Positions 8,641-18,819 of a stretch of 64,000 nucleotides of DNA are shown here, in pieces. The DNA is from Cyanobacteria bacterium FACHB-471 (GTDB lineage Bacteria > Cyanobacteriota > Cyanobacteriia > Elainellales > Elainellaceae): contig JACJOC010000013.1 of assembly GCA_014695345.1 (NCBI GenBank), positions 1 to 64,000 on the forward strand, read 5' to 3'. The number at the start of each line of letters is the position of its first letter. The first letter of the stretch is position 1. The notes beneath the pieces were generated by a model, which worked only from the letters and a program-made list of their open reading frames with translations, had not been told where the DNA came from and did not search any database. Position numbers and translations under genes: made by a program.

Positions 8641-10643
8641 TTCTTAACCGTTAACCAGGCTCGCAAAGTTTCTGCGACTGTCCAGGCTTGGGCAATGCAG
8701 CCTTTCGCAGTCATGGGAGCATCACCATCAAAAATTTCGCTGAGGTTTCCTAAACCACGTGTGGTGAGGTGGTTTGCCATCGGTTCCAGGAGTTTTTGCG
8801 CCTGTGTAGGATCATTGTAAACTCGCAGATGCGCTAGGGCAAAGGCACCGAGTAGCCAACCCCAAACGGTTCCCTGGTGGTAAACGCAATCGCGTTCGGC
8901 TCCATTCCCAACGTAGCATCCTGCATAGTCAGGATGATCAGGAGAGAGCGATCGCAACCCATGAGAAGTGAGCAGCTTTTGCCCACAGACATCCACCACT
9001 CGCTGCTGCTGAAATGGTGTGAGTGGGCTTTGAGGTAACGATACGGCAAAGATCTGATTCGGTCGCAGAGAGTCATCATCTCCATCGGGTGTATCGATTA
9101 CGTCGTAGCAGTAGCCCGTTGCTTCATTCCAGAAGCGAGAGAATTTGGCTAAGGTGCGATCGGCGATCGCCTCATACTCCTGATGCGGTTTACCAATCTG
9201 CCGCGCAAACTTTGCCATAGTACGAAGAGCGTTATACCACAACGCATTAATCTCAATCGGTTTGCCAATCCGAGGAGTAATCACCTGATCGCCAACCTTG
9301 GCATCCATCCAGGTTAGCTGCACGCCTGCTGTTCCGGCATAGAGCAAGCCGTCTGCCGCATCCAGGTGAATGTTGTAACGAGTGCCGCGACAGTGCCAAT
9401 CGATTACGTCTGCCAACACAGGAAACAGGTCGCGCAACAGGTCATTATCTTCCGTTGCACCGTAATATTGGCGAATGGCTTCAAAGTACCAGAGCGTCGC
9501 GTCAACTGCGTTGTATTCGGGGGTTTCTCGGGCATCAGGAAAGCGATTGGGCAACATTCCCTGATCGACATACTGGGCAAAGGTGTGAAGAATCGATCGG
9601 GCGATTTCTGGACGACCTGTAGACAGCGTCAGTCCGGATAGACTAATCATCGTGTCGCGTCCCCAGTCGCCAAACCAGTGATAGCCAGCAATAATAGTTC
9701 TGCCTACAGGATCGTTAGATGAAGGGCGAGAGTGTTCTGCATACGCTTCGCGATCAACAATAAATTGATCGGCAGCTAACACCAGTCGATGAATCCAGGC
9801 TGGAGTTTTCTCAGCATGAATCGGACGGCTGATTTCAAACAGTTGAATTAACTTTTGCTCATGAGCGGTTCTTGATTTAAGAGCGCTCTCACCCTCTAAA
9901 CTGGGTTGCGGCTCAGTGCTGGCAACGATTGTGACAGATGCGCCTGGATCGAGAGTGACGGTAAAGGTTGCAGAATGGAGATGGTCCTCTCGATCGCTCA
10001 ATCCGCGATCGCGTTCCGCCGCTAAATCAAAGTTGTAATACCACTCATGAGCCGGAGTGACGCTGGCAGAATTGCTGAGTAAATAGACTGGAGTTGCACC
10101 CGGAAAGGCAGTAATTTGGATACCTTGGGCGGTCGCCTCAATGCCCATTTGCCAGCTATTGCCTTGAGTACTGCCATGATAGTCGCGGTAGTTCACAAAT
10201 GCCTGAAGTGTGAGTTGTAACGGTTGCGTGGCGCGGTTCAGCGTGTATTGCACATAGGTGGTATTGCTTCCGGGCTGCATCCAGACTCGCTTTTCAAGTT
10301 GGACATCGCTAAAGGCAAACTGCCAAACGGGAGTCGTCCCATCTAGAAAAAATCGCTCGATGTGATAATATCCCACCGGACTGACCGCACCGCCTACCCA
10401 ACGATTCGTAAAAAGCGAATAAGACTGTTCGTTGTAGTAAACAGTCTCATCCAGTTTGGTGACGAGTAGGGTACGTCCTAATGGCGGATTCAATGCCGCC
10501 ATGAGTAAGCCATGATATCGGCGGGTCAACAGTCCTGCAACTGTACCAGAGGCATATCCGCCAATACCGTTGGTGACTAGCCATTCTCGCGATTCGGCTG
10601 TTGGCAGCGTACCGCAAATTTCTCGCCCAAATTCAATATTCAT
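8637..10643 (-). CDS. Amylo-alpha-1,6-glucosidase-type debranching enzyme
   Basis: A 668-residue protein with the bacterial glycogen-debranching architecture. The N-terminal GDE_N domain (about residues 1-210) shows EWLVTNGIGGYASGTVAG and TRRYHGLLMAAL. The C-terminal (alpha/alpha)6 catalytic part (about 280-660) shows GYHWFGDWGRDTMISLSGL, NAVDATLWYFEAIRQY and ERDCVYHQGTVWGWLLGAF. The family hydrolyses alpha-1,6 branch points or related alpha-glucans in the cytoplasm; no signal peptide is present. Start ATG 10643 lies 11 bases after the stop of the VOC gene upstream on the same strand, so it is likely co-transcribed with it. Some family members act on short glucans rather than glycogen, so the exact substrate is uncertain. 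Confidence 0.9.
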   Translation of the reverse strand: MNIEFGREICGTLPTAESREWLVTNGIGGYASGTVAGLLTRRYHGLLMAALNPPLGRTLLVTKLDETVYYNEQSYSLFTNRWVGGAVSPVGYYHIERFFLDGTTPVWQFAFSDVQLEKRVWMQPGSNTTYVQYTLNRATQPLQLTLQAFVNYRDYHGSTQGNSWQMGIEATAQGIQITAFPGATPVYLLSNSASVTPAHEWYYNFDLAAERDRGLSDREDHLHSATFTVTLDPGASVTIVASTEPQPSLEGESALKSRTAHEQKLIQLFEISRPIHAEKTPAWIHRLVLAADQFIVDREAYAEHSRPSSNDPVGRTIIAGYHWFGDWGRDTMISLSGLTLSTGRPEIARSILHTFAQYVDQGMLPNRFPDARETPEYNAVDATLWYFEAIRQYYGATEDNDLLRDLFPVLADVIDWHCRGTRYNIHLDAADGLLYAGTAGVQLTWMDAKVGDQVITPRIGKPIEINALWYNALRTMAKFARQIGKPHQEYEAIADRTLAKFSRFWNEATGYCYDVIDTPDGDDDSLRPNQIFAVSLPQSPLTPFQQQRVVDVCGQKLLTSHGLRSLSPDHPDYAGCYVGNGAERDCVYHQGTVWGWLLGAFALAHLRVYNDPTQAQKLLEPMANHLTTRGLGNLSEIFDGDAPMTAKGCIAQAWTVAETLRAWLTVKN

Positions 10644-10654
10644 GTGTAAAAGTC

Positions 10655-11749
10655 TTATTGCTCCACAATTCGGATCAAGTGACCATCAGGATCGCGCACT
10701 AAAAAGCCTTCGCGAAATCCTAGCTGATCATCCGGCAACCGAATTACACCTGATGAGACGAAATCATAGCCACCCGATCGCACTCGCTGTGCCGTTGCAT
10801 CTACATCTTCAACTACCAATGTAGTTTGCCAGCCTATCAGGTCATTTGCCTGAGCATCATTCGGTAGCGATCGCCCAGTCGAAGGCGTGAGATATTCCAA
10901 AAATTCAACGCCCATTCCCGAAGGTGCCCACAGTCCAGTAATTTGCAAATGTGCCCCAAATACCTGATTGAGATGGGCTTGTTCTGTACCGTAGTTCTCA
11001 CTTTCGCCTGCAACTGTTAGTCCTAGCAGATCACGGTAGAATGCGAGACTGGCTGGTGTGTTAGAGATGGCGATCGCCGTATGGTCAATTCCTAAAAACA
11101 ACTCATTACCAGATTCTTGCCAGCGAGGATTGCCCTTGCCCTCTGGATAGTAAATAATTTCTAAATTGTGTCCTTCTGGATCGCGAAAATAAAACGCCTC
11201 AATCCCTGCGGCGGCTGGAATGTAATCGGGTAGCTGTTGTGGGGCGGTAGAAACGTGCTGAATGTTGTGTTGTCGCAGATGTTGATATGCTTCATTCATA
11301 TCGCTCACGACAATTGCAATGTGTTGAAACCAATGGTCGTTGCTGCGTGAGTCGGCTGGAATCGGTCGCCCCTCAGGGGTGAGATAGTCCGTCAGTTCAA
11401 TTACCTCATCGCCTAGCTGTAACTGCACCACTCGCATTCGCACCCCAAATATACCTTGCAGTTGTTCATACTCACTGCCCCATACTTCCACATCTGAAAT
11501 TTTGCGGAAGGGTAAGACTTCGGTGTAAAACTCCAGGATGCTCTCCATGTCTGATACTGTCATTCCTACACTGGCTACCGCTTGAACCGTTGACTCTGCG
11601 ACAGTCGCTTGAGTGAGGATAATTGGGGCTGATGAAGTTTGACGTGGCTGATTTTGGGAAATGGCGCGATTAGGAACAGTTAGGGCGATCGCCCCCGCCA
11701 CCCCAAAAGAGAGAAAAGTTCGCTTGAGTACCTTACCGAATCCTGGCAT
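10655..11749 (-). CDS. Exported protein with two VOC (glyoxalase-like) domains
   Basis: A 364-residue protein starting with a signal peptide (MPGFGKVLKRTFLSFGVAG, cleavage expected near residue 30) followed by two vicinal-oxygen-chelate domains at about 55-190 and 215-360. Each domain has the order strand-helix-strand expected: VGMTVSDMESILEFYTEVLPF in short form at the start of the first and DHTAIAISNTPASLAFYRDLLGL-type text at the second, and RDPEGHNLEIIYYPEG and RDPDGHLIRIVEQ at the ends, giving the E/H metal ligands. The activity could be dioxygenase- or isomerase-like; it cannot be named. It lies between the GMC oxidoreductase (37 bases away) and the debranching enzyme on one strand. Confidence 0.85.
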   Translation of the reverse strand: MPGFGKVLKRTFLSFGVAGAIALTVPNRAISQNQPRQTSSAPIILTQATVAESTVQAVASVGMTVSDMESILEFYTEVLPFRKISDVEVWGSEYEQLQGIFGVRMRVVQLQLGDEVIELTDYLTPEGRPIPADSRSNDHWFQHIAIVVSDMNEAYQHLRQHNIQHVSTAPQQLPDYIPAAAGIEAFYFRDPEGHNLEIIYYPEGKGNPRWQESGNELFLGIDHTAIAISNTPASLAFYRDLLGLTVAGESENYGTEQAHLNQVFGAHLQITGLWAPSGMGVEFLEYLTPSTGRSLPNDAQANDLIGWQTTLVVEDVDATAQRVRSGGYDFVSSGVIRLPDDQLGFREGFLVRDPDGHLIRIVEQ

Positions 11750-11786
11750 TATTCTGATTTTTGAAGGAACACAATTGTTTAGGCTT

Positions 11787-13358
11787 TTATTTCACCCGAT
11801 CTTTTAAGTGATCTGCGACTCGCAGCGCATTCGCGATAATCGTCAATGTGGGATTCACGCCAGAATTTGAGGGAAAGAAACTGCCATCTACCACATAGAG
11901 ATTGTCTACATCATGGGTGCGACAGTTAAGGTCAAGCACTGAGGTGGTTGGATCTTCGCCCAGACGACAGGTACCGCACTGATGTCCCACTGCCTGTAAG
12001 GGAATGCTGTTACGTGGATAAATGCCCATTGGAATGATAAAAGGCTGCATCGAGTGATCATTGGTTTCCAATACTTTGATCCAGCGCTGCACCAAGCGAT
12101 CGTGCGCTTTTGTATTGTTGGGTTTGTACTCTAAACAGACCTTGTCACCCATTACCCGAACCCGATTGTCTGAATCAGGTAAATCTTCGGACTGTAGCCA
12201 CCAACCCGTTGAATGGCTGGCAATTTGTTCAAGCCCGAAGCCTGGAACCAGTTTAACAAGCGGTGTTAATACAGCAGGTGTTTCAGCCGGAATCATGTCT
12301 CCCAGCACATTGCCCGTATTTTGGACTTGCCCCATTGGATAAGGAAAATCTGGTTCGCCCCAGTAGAAGTCGTTAATGGCGATCGTCTTTTGATAGACGG
12401 CGGGGTTTGGCTTGGAACTAAGCGCCAGAATTGCCGTTGCCAAATGCTTCATAAAGTTGCGTCCTACCTGATCTGAGCGATTTGCCAAACCATTGGGATG
12501 CTGATCATTGGCAGAACGCAACAGTAAAAGCGCAGAGTTAATTGCGCCACAGGAAACTACGACTATATCACTGGTGAAAAGCTGTGATTTTCCCTCAATT
12601 TCTGCTTCCACACCAGTCACTTCTCGTCCCGACGCACTGGTGTGCAGTTGCACCACTTTGGCTTGGGTTACTAGAGTGACATTGCTGTGCTGTTGAGCCG
12701 GGCGCACTGCATTCACATCAGCATCGGCTTTAGCGTGAACTAGGCAGGGAAAGCCATCACAGGTATTGCAGCGAATGCAGGGACTAAAGTCTGGATTTGT
12801 TTCATCCAGCTTGATTCCTAATGGCAAATGAAAGGGATGCAAGCCCTGATGCCGAAAACCATCGTTGATATCTTGCATCCGAGGCTCATGGCTCACGGGA
12901 GGATGGGGATAGCCCTCACTCATGGGTGGTTCAATCGGGTCTTCACCCTGCAACCCATGTACGTTGTAGAGCTTTTCTGCTTCCGTGTAATAGGACTCGA
13001 AGTCCTGATATTTTAAGGGCCAGGCAGAGGAAAACCCCTCATGGTGAGTGACTGTATCAAAGTCTCGTTCTCGCATTCGCAGGAGTGCCGCACCGTAAAC
13101 CTTGGTGTTACCGCCAACCCAATACCCTACACCTGGACGAAAGGATTTGCCCTCAAGGTTGTACCACTTTTCATCAGTGTGGTATCGCTCTTTTTGATAA
13201 ACCTCTTTGGCACTCCAGTTAGCTTTTTCGCGCGGTAAGAAGCTCCCACGCTCCAAAATCAAAATCTTCTTTCCGGTAGGGGCAAGCTGATGGACGAGTG
13301 TGCCGCCTCCTGCACCTGTACCGATAATGATGAAGTCGTAGTGAGTGTTGGGGATCAT
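11787..13358 (-). CDS. GMC-family FAD oxidoreductase
   Basis: Glucose-methanol-choline family flavoprotein of 523 residues. The FAD-binding Rossmann motif DFIIIGTGAGGGTLVHQLA and ILERG open the protein. Near residue 190 is the cysteine cluster CIRCNTCDGFPC, and the C-terminus has the family signature HQCGTCRLGEDP and VDGSFFPSNSGVNPTLTIIA. The catalytic His lies in the HQCG segment. I chose ATG 13358 over 13478, because the 40 extra residues would be translated from a palindromic GTAGGTTGGGT repeat. The substrate is probably an alcohol or sugar. Its neighbours (glucosidase, aquaporin, sugar dehydrogenase) favour a polyol or sugar, which is inference. Confidence 0.88.
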   Translation of the reverse strand: MIPNTHYDFIIIGTGAGGGTLVHQLAPTGKKILILERGSFLPREKANWSAKEVYQKERYHTDEKWYNLEGKSFRPGVGYWVGGNTKVYGAALLRMRERDFDTVTHHEGFSSAWPLKYQDFESYYTEAEKLYNVHGLQGEDPIEPPMSEGYPHPPVSHEPRMQDINDGFRHQGLHPFHLPLGIKLDETNPDFSPCIRCNTCDGFPCLVHAKADADVNAVRPAQQHSNVTLVTQAKVVQLHTSASGREVTGVEAEIEGKSQLFTSDIVVVSCGAINSALLLLRSANDQHPNGLANRSDQVGRNFMKHLATAILALSSKPNPAVYQKTIAINDFYWGEPDFPYPMGQVQNTGNVLGDMIPAETPAVLTPLVKLVPGFGLEQIASHSTGWWLQSEDLPDSDNRVRVMGDKVCLEYKPNNTKAHDRLVQRWIKVLETNDHSMQPFIIPMGIYPRNSIPLQAVGHQCGTCRLGEDPTTSVLDLNCRTHDVDNLYVVDGSFFPSNSGVNPTLTIIANALRVADHLKDRVK

Positions 13359-13392
13359 AGAAGCTACTTTTAGAGATGAGGAATTAAAAGAT

Positions 13393-13487
13393 GTAGGTTG
13401 GGTTAAGGAACAAGACTCAACGTGTAGAATTTCGCTAATGTGTGGATTCTGTGGATGTTGGGTTATGCTTTGGTTCACCCAACCTAC
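13393..13487. repeat. GTAGGTTGGGT palindromic repeat
   Basis: Arms 13393-13421 and 13457-13487 are related inverted copies beginning GTAGGTTGGGTT and ending AACCCAACCTAC-like. It is the same family as 22435-22512 and 49148-49233. It sits between the aquaporin and the GMC oxidoreductase and just touches the aquaporin stop codon. Confidence 0.7.
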
Positions 13488-14308
13488 GGTTTGGGGAGTG
13501 AGAGGCGATCGCTCAAGTCAACCTCACCCTCCTGGTTGTAGTTGCAGCGAAAAATACAGCGTTTGTGGGTATGGTGATTGAGTTTGGCGCACTTGACGGC
13601 CCGTTGCCCAAACACAGACAGATATAATTCACTAGCAGAAAACATGCCAATTAATGGAGCAAAAATATATAGCGGAAATGCTGTCCAAACCTGGGCAGGA
13701 AAAGCAGAGGCAAAACTACGGGCGGGGTTCATGCCAAACCCGGAGAGTGGGGCTTCTAGAAAGACGTAGAGCATTACCAAGCATCCTGCAAAGATGCCTG
13801 TATAACGACTGAGCTTTTTGTGATTGCTGGTGAGTAAGACCGTGAGCATCATAATGAAGGCAATCACAAATTCACCTAACAGGGCAGCAATCCAGCCCAT
13901 TGCTCCGGGTATGGTGACGATGTAGTTGATAGGTGGTTGCGTAAATTCATTTCTGAAGGCTAAGGCGACCAGGTAAACCCCCAGCAATCCACCCAAGCAT
14001 TGAAATAGAACGTAGAAAGCCGTATCCTGTCGTTTTACTTTGCCCAGTCGGTAAAAGGTGAGTGTGACGGCGGGGTTCATGTGTGCGCCAGATTGTTTAC
14101 CCCAGGGAGAATAAACTAGGGCGATAGCCGTCGTTCCCATTGCCACACCGATCAGGAATCGACGCAAATCAGCATTGGCGATCGCTTGATGAATCGGTGA
14201 GTTGGGATGCTCAAAGATGACTGTAAACACTCCCGCAGAAATCATAAACAGCCCTAGCAGTGCCGCTTCCATTAAGTATTCGGGCCAATGCTGTTTAAGT
14301 GTGTTCAC
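13484..14308 (-). CDS. Aquaporin / MIP-family channel
   Basis: A 274-residue major intrinsic protein with both pore motifs: HMNPAVTLTF and FGMNPARSFASAF. Six membrane helices are evident. It conducts water, glycerol or other small neutral solutes; the filter residues cannot be assigned with certainty. The GTG at 14308 is chosen because AAGGAGG lies 5 bases upstream, inside the end of the preceding glucosidase gene. An ATG at 14338 would start before that gene's stop. The start comes one base after the glucosidase stop, so the two are very likely translationally coupled. The C-terminal tail (about 50 residues, Cys/His-rich: KCAKLNHHTHKRC) is unusual. Confidence 0.9.
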   Translation of the reverse strand: MNTLKQHWPEYLMEAALLGLFMISAGVFTVIFEHPNSPIHQAIANADLRRFLIGVAMGTTAIALVYSPWGKQSGAHMNPAVTLTFYRLGKVKRQDTAFYVLFQCLGGLLGVYLVALAFRNEFTQPPINYIVTIPGAMGWIAALLGEFVIAFIMMLTVLLTSNHKKLSRYTGIFAGCLVMLYVFLEAPLSGFGMNPARSFASAFPAQVWTAFPLYIFAPLIGMFSASELYLSVFGQRAVKCAKLNHHTHKRCIFRCNYNQEGEVDLSDRLSLPKP

Positions 14309-14309
14309 T

Positions 14310-16967
14310 TTAACCTCCTTGTGCCCGGTGTTCGGCATTCTGCAGGATCATGGCAGCCACTAATCCTGTCCATCCAGTTTGGTGACTGGCTCCTAACCCT
14401 GAACCGTTGTCACCGTGAAAATATTCGTGAAACAGAATGTAATTGCGCCAATGCGGATCGGATTGAAAAGTTTCTAAGTCGCTATAGAGCGGACGGCGAC
14501 CCGACTCATTTTGCTCAAACAGGGCAACTAAACGGTGAGAAAGGGCGATCGCCACTTCCCGCAGCGTCATTTCCCGCCCTGAACCTGTCGGACATTCCAC
14601 CTTAAACGCATCACCAAAGTAGCTGTGAAACTGCCAGAGCGCTTCGATAATCAGATAATTGACTGGAAACCAGATTGGGCCGCGCCAGTTGGAGTTGCCG
14701 CCAAACAAACCAGTTGTTGATTCAGCTGGTTCATAGTGGACGTAGTAGCTCTCACCAGAACATTCCAGCACATAGGGATGTTCCTGATGATATTTGGAAA
14801 TCGCCCGAATGCCGTGAGGACTGAAAAACTCACTTTCATCTAACATTCGCTGCAAGATTCGCCGTAGTTTTGCGCCGTACACAATCGACAATAATCGTCT
14901 GGCTCCCGTACCAGGAGTTTCCATGCAGGCAACATTGTCTTTCAGATCTGGGCGATTCTGAATGAACCACTGCATCCGCTTTTTGAAACCTGGAAATTGC
15001 TCTAATGTTTCTAACTCCAGAACGGTCACGGCATAGAGGGGAATTAACCCCACCATCGATCGCACCTTGAGCGGCAACTGCTGTCCATGCGGCAATTGCA
15101 GCGCGTCGTAGTAGAACCCGTCTTCGTCATTCCATAAAGCAATATTGGCATCTCCAATGCCATCGATCGCGTCAGCAATATAGAGAAAGTGTTCAAAAAA
15201 TTTACTAGCAATGTCTTCGTAAGAATTATCTTCCTTTGCCAGTTCTAGGGCGATCGCCAGCATATTCAAGCAATACATTCCCATCCAACTGGTGCCGTCT
15301 GCTTGATTGAGATAGCCGCCCGTAGGCAGTTCTTTGCTGCGATCGAATACTCCAATGTTATCCAGTCCCAAGAAACCACCCTGAAAGACATTTTTGCCTG
15401 CCACATCTTTGCGATTGACCCACCAGGTAAAGTTGAGCAGCAGTTTGTGAAAGACTCGCTGGAGAAACTGGCGATCTTTGCGTCCATAAAACTTTTGCTC
15501 AATCTGATACACCCGCAACGCTGCCCACGCTTGCACAGGCGGATTCACGTCACTAAATGCCCATTCGTAGGCGGGTAACTGACCGTTGGGCTGCATGTAC
15601 CATTCGCGAGTCAGGCGATCGAGTTGCATCTTGGCAAAATCGGGATCAATCACCACTAGCGGGATCAGGTGAAATGCCAGATCCCAGGCAGCAAACCAGG
15701 GATATTCCCATTTGTCAGGCATCGAGAGAATGTCTTCGCTGAACAAATGGCTCCACTCACGATTGCGTCCTGCTTTGCGTTCAGGTGGGGGTTGTGGCTG
15801 CCCAGAATCGCCATTGAGCCAGTCTTGCACCACATAGTGATAGTACTGTTTGCTCCACAGTAAGCCTGCAAATGCCTGTCGCTGGATATTGCGTTCATCC
15901 TCTGACATGGGGAATGGATTAATCCGCTGATAAAACCCATCGGCTTCCTGTTTGCGCGTATCGAAAAGATAAGTGAATTCTGCCCCAAACGGCTCAGCAA
16001 CCGTCGCGACATCACTCAGGCGTAGACGAATTGTCTTTGTTTCTCCCGGTGCAATCGATAGCTGATAGTGAGCCGCAAACTTGGTGCCAATGCGATCGCT
16101 ATTCACGGCATCCTGCTGCCCCTGAAGCACATAATCATTGATGCCGTCTTTCACATAAGGTGATTTATTGGGCACCCCAAACAGCCGGTTGTAGTTCGTT
16201 TCATTATCCGTAAAAAGCAAGTCTGAACCGCTTTCACAGTAAAGCCAACGAGTTCCCAAGGTTGGATGAGCCGCTTCAACCACGCTGAATTCTTTCTCGT
16301 CTACCACTTTGATGAACGGTTTTTCACTCTCTGAATCCCAGTCCCAGGTGTTGCGAAACCATAGCGTGGGTAGGAGATGTAAGGTGTGGGCTTCTGAGCC
16401 ACGATTGGCGATCGCCACCTGAATCAAAACATCTTCAGGTGAGGCTTTGGCATATTCTACAAACACATCAAAGTAGCGATTTTCAGCAAAGATTCCGGTA
16501 TCCAGCAGCTCAAATTCTGGCTCGGTTTTGCTTCTATTGCGGTTTCCTTCCACCAGTTGAGCGTAGGGAAATGCCTGCTGCGGATACTTATACAGACACT
16601 TCATGTAGGAATGAGTAGGCGTATTATCAAGGTAAAAGTAATACTCTTTGACATCCTCACCGTGATTTCCTTCACTGCCCGTCAAGCCAAATAGACGCTC
16701 TTTTAGGATGGGATCATTACCGTTCCAGAGGGCGATCGCAAAACATAATCGCTGCCGACTGTCTGAGATGCCCGCAATGCCGTCTTCGCCCCAGCGATAA
16801 GTGCGCGATCGCGACTGCTCATGTGAAAAGTAATCCCAGGCTGAGCCATAGGGACTGTAATCTTCTCGCACAGTTCCCCACTGCCGCTCACTAAGGTAAG
16901 GGCCCCAGCGTTTCCAGTAGGCAGTTCGTTCCCGATCTTCTTGCAATCGAACTTCTTCTGGAGTCAT
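14310..16967 (-). CDS. GH63-type (MGH1-like) glucosidase
   Basis: An 885-residue cytoplasmic glycoside hydrolase of the MGH1-like group (clan GH63, mannosyl-oligosaccharide glucosidase fold). Conserved blocks include [63 protein letters not shown] and [15 protein letters not shown]. The family has an (alpha/alpha)6 barrel and two acidic catalytic residues. It removes alpha-glucose from oligosaccharides or compatible-solute glucosides. ATG 16967 is preferred; it has GGAG upstream and starts two bases after the SDR stop codon. An ATG at 16991 would overlap that gene by 22 bases. The tight order SDR-glucosidase-aquaporin argues for one operon, in which freed glucose could feed the dehydrogenase (inference). 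Confidence 0.9.
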   Translation of the reverse strand: MTPEEVRLQEDRERTAYWKRWGPYLSERQWGTVREDYSPYGSAWDYFSHEQSRSRTYRWGEDGIAGISDSRQRLCFAIALWNGNDPILKERLFGLTGSEGNHGEDVKEYYFYLDNTPTHSYMKCLYKYPQQAFPYAQLVEGNRNRSKTEPEFELLDTGIFAENRYFDVFVEYAKASPEDVLIQVAIANRGSEAHTLHLLPTLWFRNTWDWDSESEKPFIKVVDEKEFSVVEAAHPTLGTRWLYCESGSDLLFTDNETNYNRLFGVPNKSPYVKDGINDYVLQGQQDAVNSDRIGTKFAAHYQLSIAPGETKTIRLRLSDVATVAEPFGAEFTYLFDTRKQEADGFYQRINPFPMSEDERNIQRQAFAGLLWSKQYYHYVVQDWLNGDSGQPQPPPERKAGRNREWSHLFSEDILSMPDKWEYPWFAAWDLAFHLIPLVVIDPDFAKMQLDRLTREWYMQPNGQLPAYEWAFSDVNPPVQAWAALRVYQIEQKFYGRKDRQFLQRVFHKLLLNFTWWVNRKDVAGKNVFQGGFLGLDNIGVFDRSKELPTGGYLNQADGTSWMGMYCLNMLAIALELAKEDNSYEDIASKFFEHFLYIADAIDGIGDANIALWNDEDGFYYDALQLPHGQQLPLKVRSMVGLIPLYAVTVLELETLEQFPGFKKRMQWFIQNRPDLKDNVACMETPGTGARRLLSIVYGAKLRRILQRMLDESEFFSPHGIRAISKYHQEHPYVLECSGESYYVHYEPAESTTGLFGGNSNWRGPIWFPVNYLIIEALWQFHSYFGDAFKVECPTGSGREMTLREVAIALSHRLVALFEQNESGRRPLYSDLETFQSDPHWRNYILFHEYFHGDNGSGLGASHQTGWTGLVAAMILQNAEHRAQGG

Positions 16968-16969
16968 GA

Positions 16970-17752
16970 CTACTGCTCCTGATAGTTCCATAACAACCCA
17001 CCGTCCACAAAGAAAGTGGTGCCCGTCACATAATCTGATTCTGCTGATGCTAGAAACGTGACGATCGAGGCGACATCTCCTGGTTTGCCCAATCGCCCCA
17101 ACGGAATGTTGCTCAGCAGTGCGCCTAATTTCTCTGGATCGTTTAATAGTTTGGTGTTAATGGGTGTCTCGATCGCTCCTGGAGCCACATTGTTAATCGT
17201 GATCCCGAAGGGAGCCAGCTCAACCGCAAGGTTGCGAGTGAGCATTTTTAAGCCGCCCTTGCTGGCGCAGTAAGCCGCAAAGTGAGGAAAGGGCAATTCT
17301 TCGTGAACCGAGCTAATGTTGATCACTTTGCCCGGTTGCTTTGCCTCCATCACATGTTTGGCGAAAGACTGCGTGGCAAAGAATACGCCCTTCAAATTCA
17401 CATTCATTACGGCATCGTAATCTGCCTCGGTCACATTCCAAAAGTCTGCATTCTTCTCAATCCCGGCATTGTTGACTAAGATGTCTAACTTACCAAAGTG
17501 AGCGATGCTATCTGCGATCATGCGCTGCACATCAGTAACCATACCCGTATCGGCTTGAACGGTGAAGCCATCAACCATATGACATTCACCACCCGCTGCT
17601 TTTACCTTTGAAAGGGTTTCCTCTGCCCCTTCAGGATGGGAGCGATAGTTGATCACAACGCTTGCTCCCTCTTGAGCGAGACGAATGGCGATCGCCTGTC
17701 CAATTCCTTGGCTGCTACCCGTAACCAGTGCAACTTTGCCTTCCAGTTTCAT
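16970..17752 (-). CDS. SDR oxidoreductase, glucose 1-dehydrogenase-like
   Basis: A classical short-chain dehydrogenase of 260 residues. It has the Gly-rich cofactor motif [11 protein letters not shown], the [14 protein letters not shown] block, the active-site serine in [15 protein letters not shown] with the catalytic Tyr-x-x-x-Lys, and the C-terminal GLLWNYQEQ. The pattern [20 protein letters not shown] and [14 protein letters not shown] resemble bacterial glucose 1-dehydrogenases, which oxidise glucose with NAD(P)+. Start ATG 17752 is preferred over 17785 because GGAG is well placed. It is the first gene of a coupled cluster with the GH63-type glucosidase and aquaporin. The substrate is inferred. 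Confidence 0.88.
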   Translation of the reverse strand: MKLEGKVALVTGSSQGIGQAIAIRLAQEGASVVINYRSHPEGAEETLSKVKAAGGECHMVDGFTVQADTGMVTDVQRMIADSIAHFGKLDILVNNAGIEKNADFWNVTEADYDAVMNVNLKGVFFATQSFAKHVMEAKQPGKVINISSVHEELPFPHFAAYCASKGGLKMLTRNLAVELAPFGITINNVAPGAIETPINTKLLNDPEKLGALLSNIPLGRLGKPGDVASIVTFLASAESDYVTGTTFFVDGGLLWNYQEQ

Positions 17753-18336
17753 ACTTACTCCAAGTGATGCTGTTAATTCGATCAAGAATGAACGGATGAG
17801 TTAAAACTTTTTGAAATGCTTTCATGAAGCATTAAGCAAAGCTCAAAGAATTTGAATCCTATGATTTGCTTAAATGCAACGTAAGTTAGAGAAGTTAAAG
17901 GTTCATTTGTGAAATATTGAATGGCTTACGTCTATTACGAATACTTCAAACGCTCTACAGACGTTGATGGAAAGCTTTTTACTTCAGGAATAGAACGACC
18001 CTATCACACTCAAACTTAAATTACATCAAAGTTAACCTAAAAAAATGACATTCATGATACTTTCGTCGTTTCTAGCAGGGTTGCAATCATCTTGCTTGCT
18101 GATCGTAATTCTCCCCTGAGCAGCTTACAAAGTTAATCGCTAAATGTCACTTATAGCTGAGCCTGTTTCTGATCATTAAAGCCATCAGTTTTGACCTACT
18201 CTTAAAGATAGGTTGCTTCTCAACTTTTGGTCAGGTCTAAGTTATAGAATTACGATAACGGTGTGTTTTGGGGTCTTTGACCCCAAGCTCGATTTGGCAA
18301 ATTCTTCAAGTTTTAAACAAAAAGTGAACAGTGCTG
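17753..18336. other. Divergent intergenic region, no gene seen
   Basis: About 580 bases between the divergently transcribed SDR operon and the DUF2721 gene. It is AT-rich and should hold both promoters. I found no convincing coding region, RNA gene or palindrome longer than 10 bp. It is longer than most gaps in this window, which fits a regulated promoter area. Confidence 0.4.
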
Positions 18337-18819
18337 ATGACTGCGGTGGATATTGCTCAAACCATTCAACTAATTATTGCTCCAGTCGTATTAATTACAG
18401 CCTGTATGTTGTTTCAAAATGGAGCTTTGGCACGATACGCCAGCGTTGGTCAGGGCATCCGTGCGCTATCCCACGAACGGTTTGAGTTGGTGCGCTCTGA
18501 GAAAACCGGAAACACGTTCACCTTAGAACGACTTCAAGCGATCGATCGCCAGCTTCCTATCCTGATTCACCGTCATCGATTGATTCAACGGTCAGCGTTG
18601 TTAGCTTACAGTGCAACCACCATTTTTATCTTCACTATGTTTGTAATTGCCCTATCTGTCGTACTGAAGGCAGGAGCAATTGGAACTATCGCATTGATAT
18701 TGTTTCTGATTGGCACAGGCGTTTTGCTAGTAGGCATATTCCTCATGGGGCTAGAAATTCGGATGTCTCATCGGGCAATCTGCTATGAAGTTCATCAAAT
18801 CACCTTGTTAGGAGAATGA
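18337..18819 (+). CDS. DUF2721 membrane protein
   Basis: A 160-residue protein of the DUF2721 family, common in cyanobacteria and of unknown function. One helix near the N-terminus ([20 protein letters not shown]) is followed by a soluble middle part with R[11 protein letters not shown] and [17 protein letters not shown]-like text, then two helices (residues about 88-108 and 115-140). ATG 18337 is preferred to the GTG at 18331. Its 3' end overlaps the convergent invertase gene by 25 bases, an unusual tail-to-tail overlap. Confidence 0.82.
   Translation: MTAVDIAQTIQLIIAPVVLITACMLFQNGALARYASVGQGIRALSHERFELVRSEKTGNTFTLERLQAIDRQLPILIHRHRLIQRSALLAYSATTIFIFTMFVIALSVVLKAGAIGTIALILFLIGTGVLLVGIFLMGLEIRMSHRAICYEVHQITLLGE

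Noticed and set aside
13359-13478. N-terminal extension of the GMC oxidoreductase from 13478
   Set aside because: The extra 40 codons coincide with the palindromic repeat at 13393-13487, so the start at 13358 is preferred.
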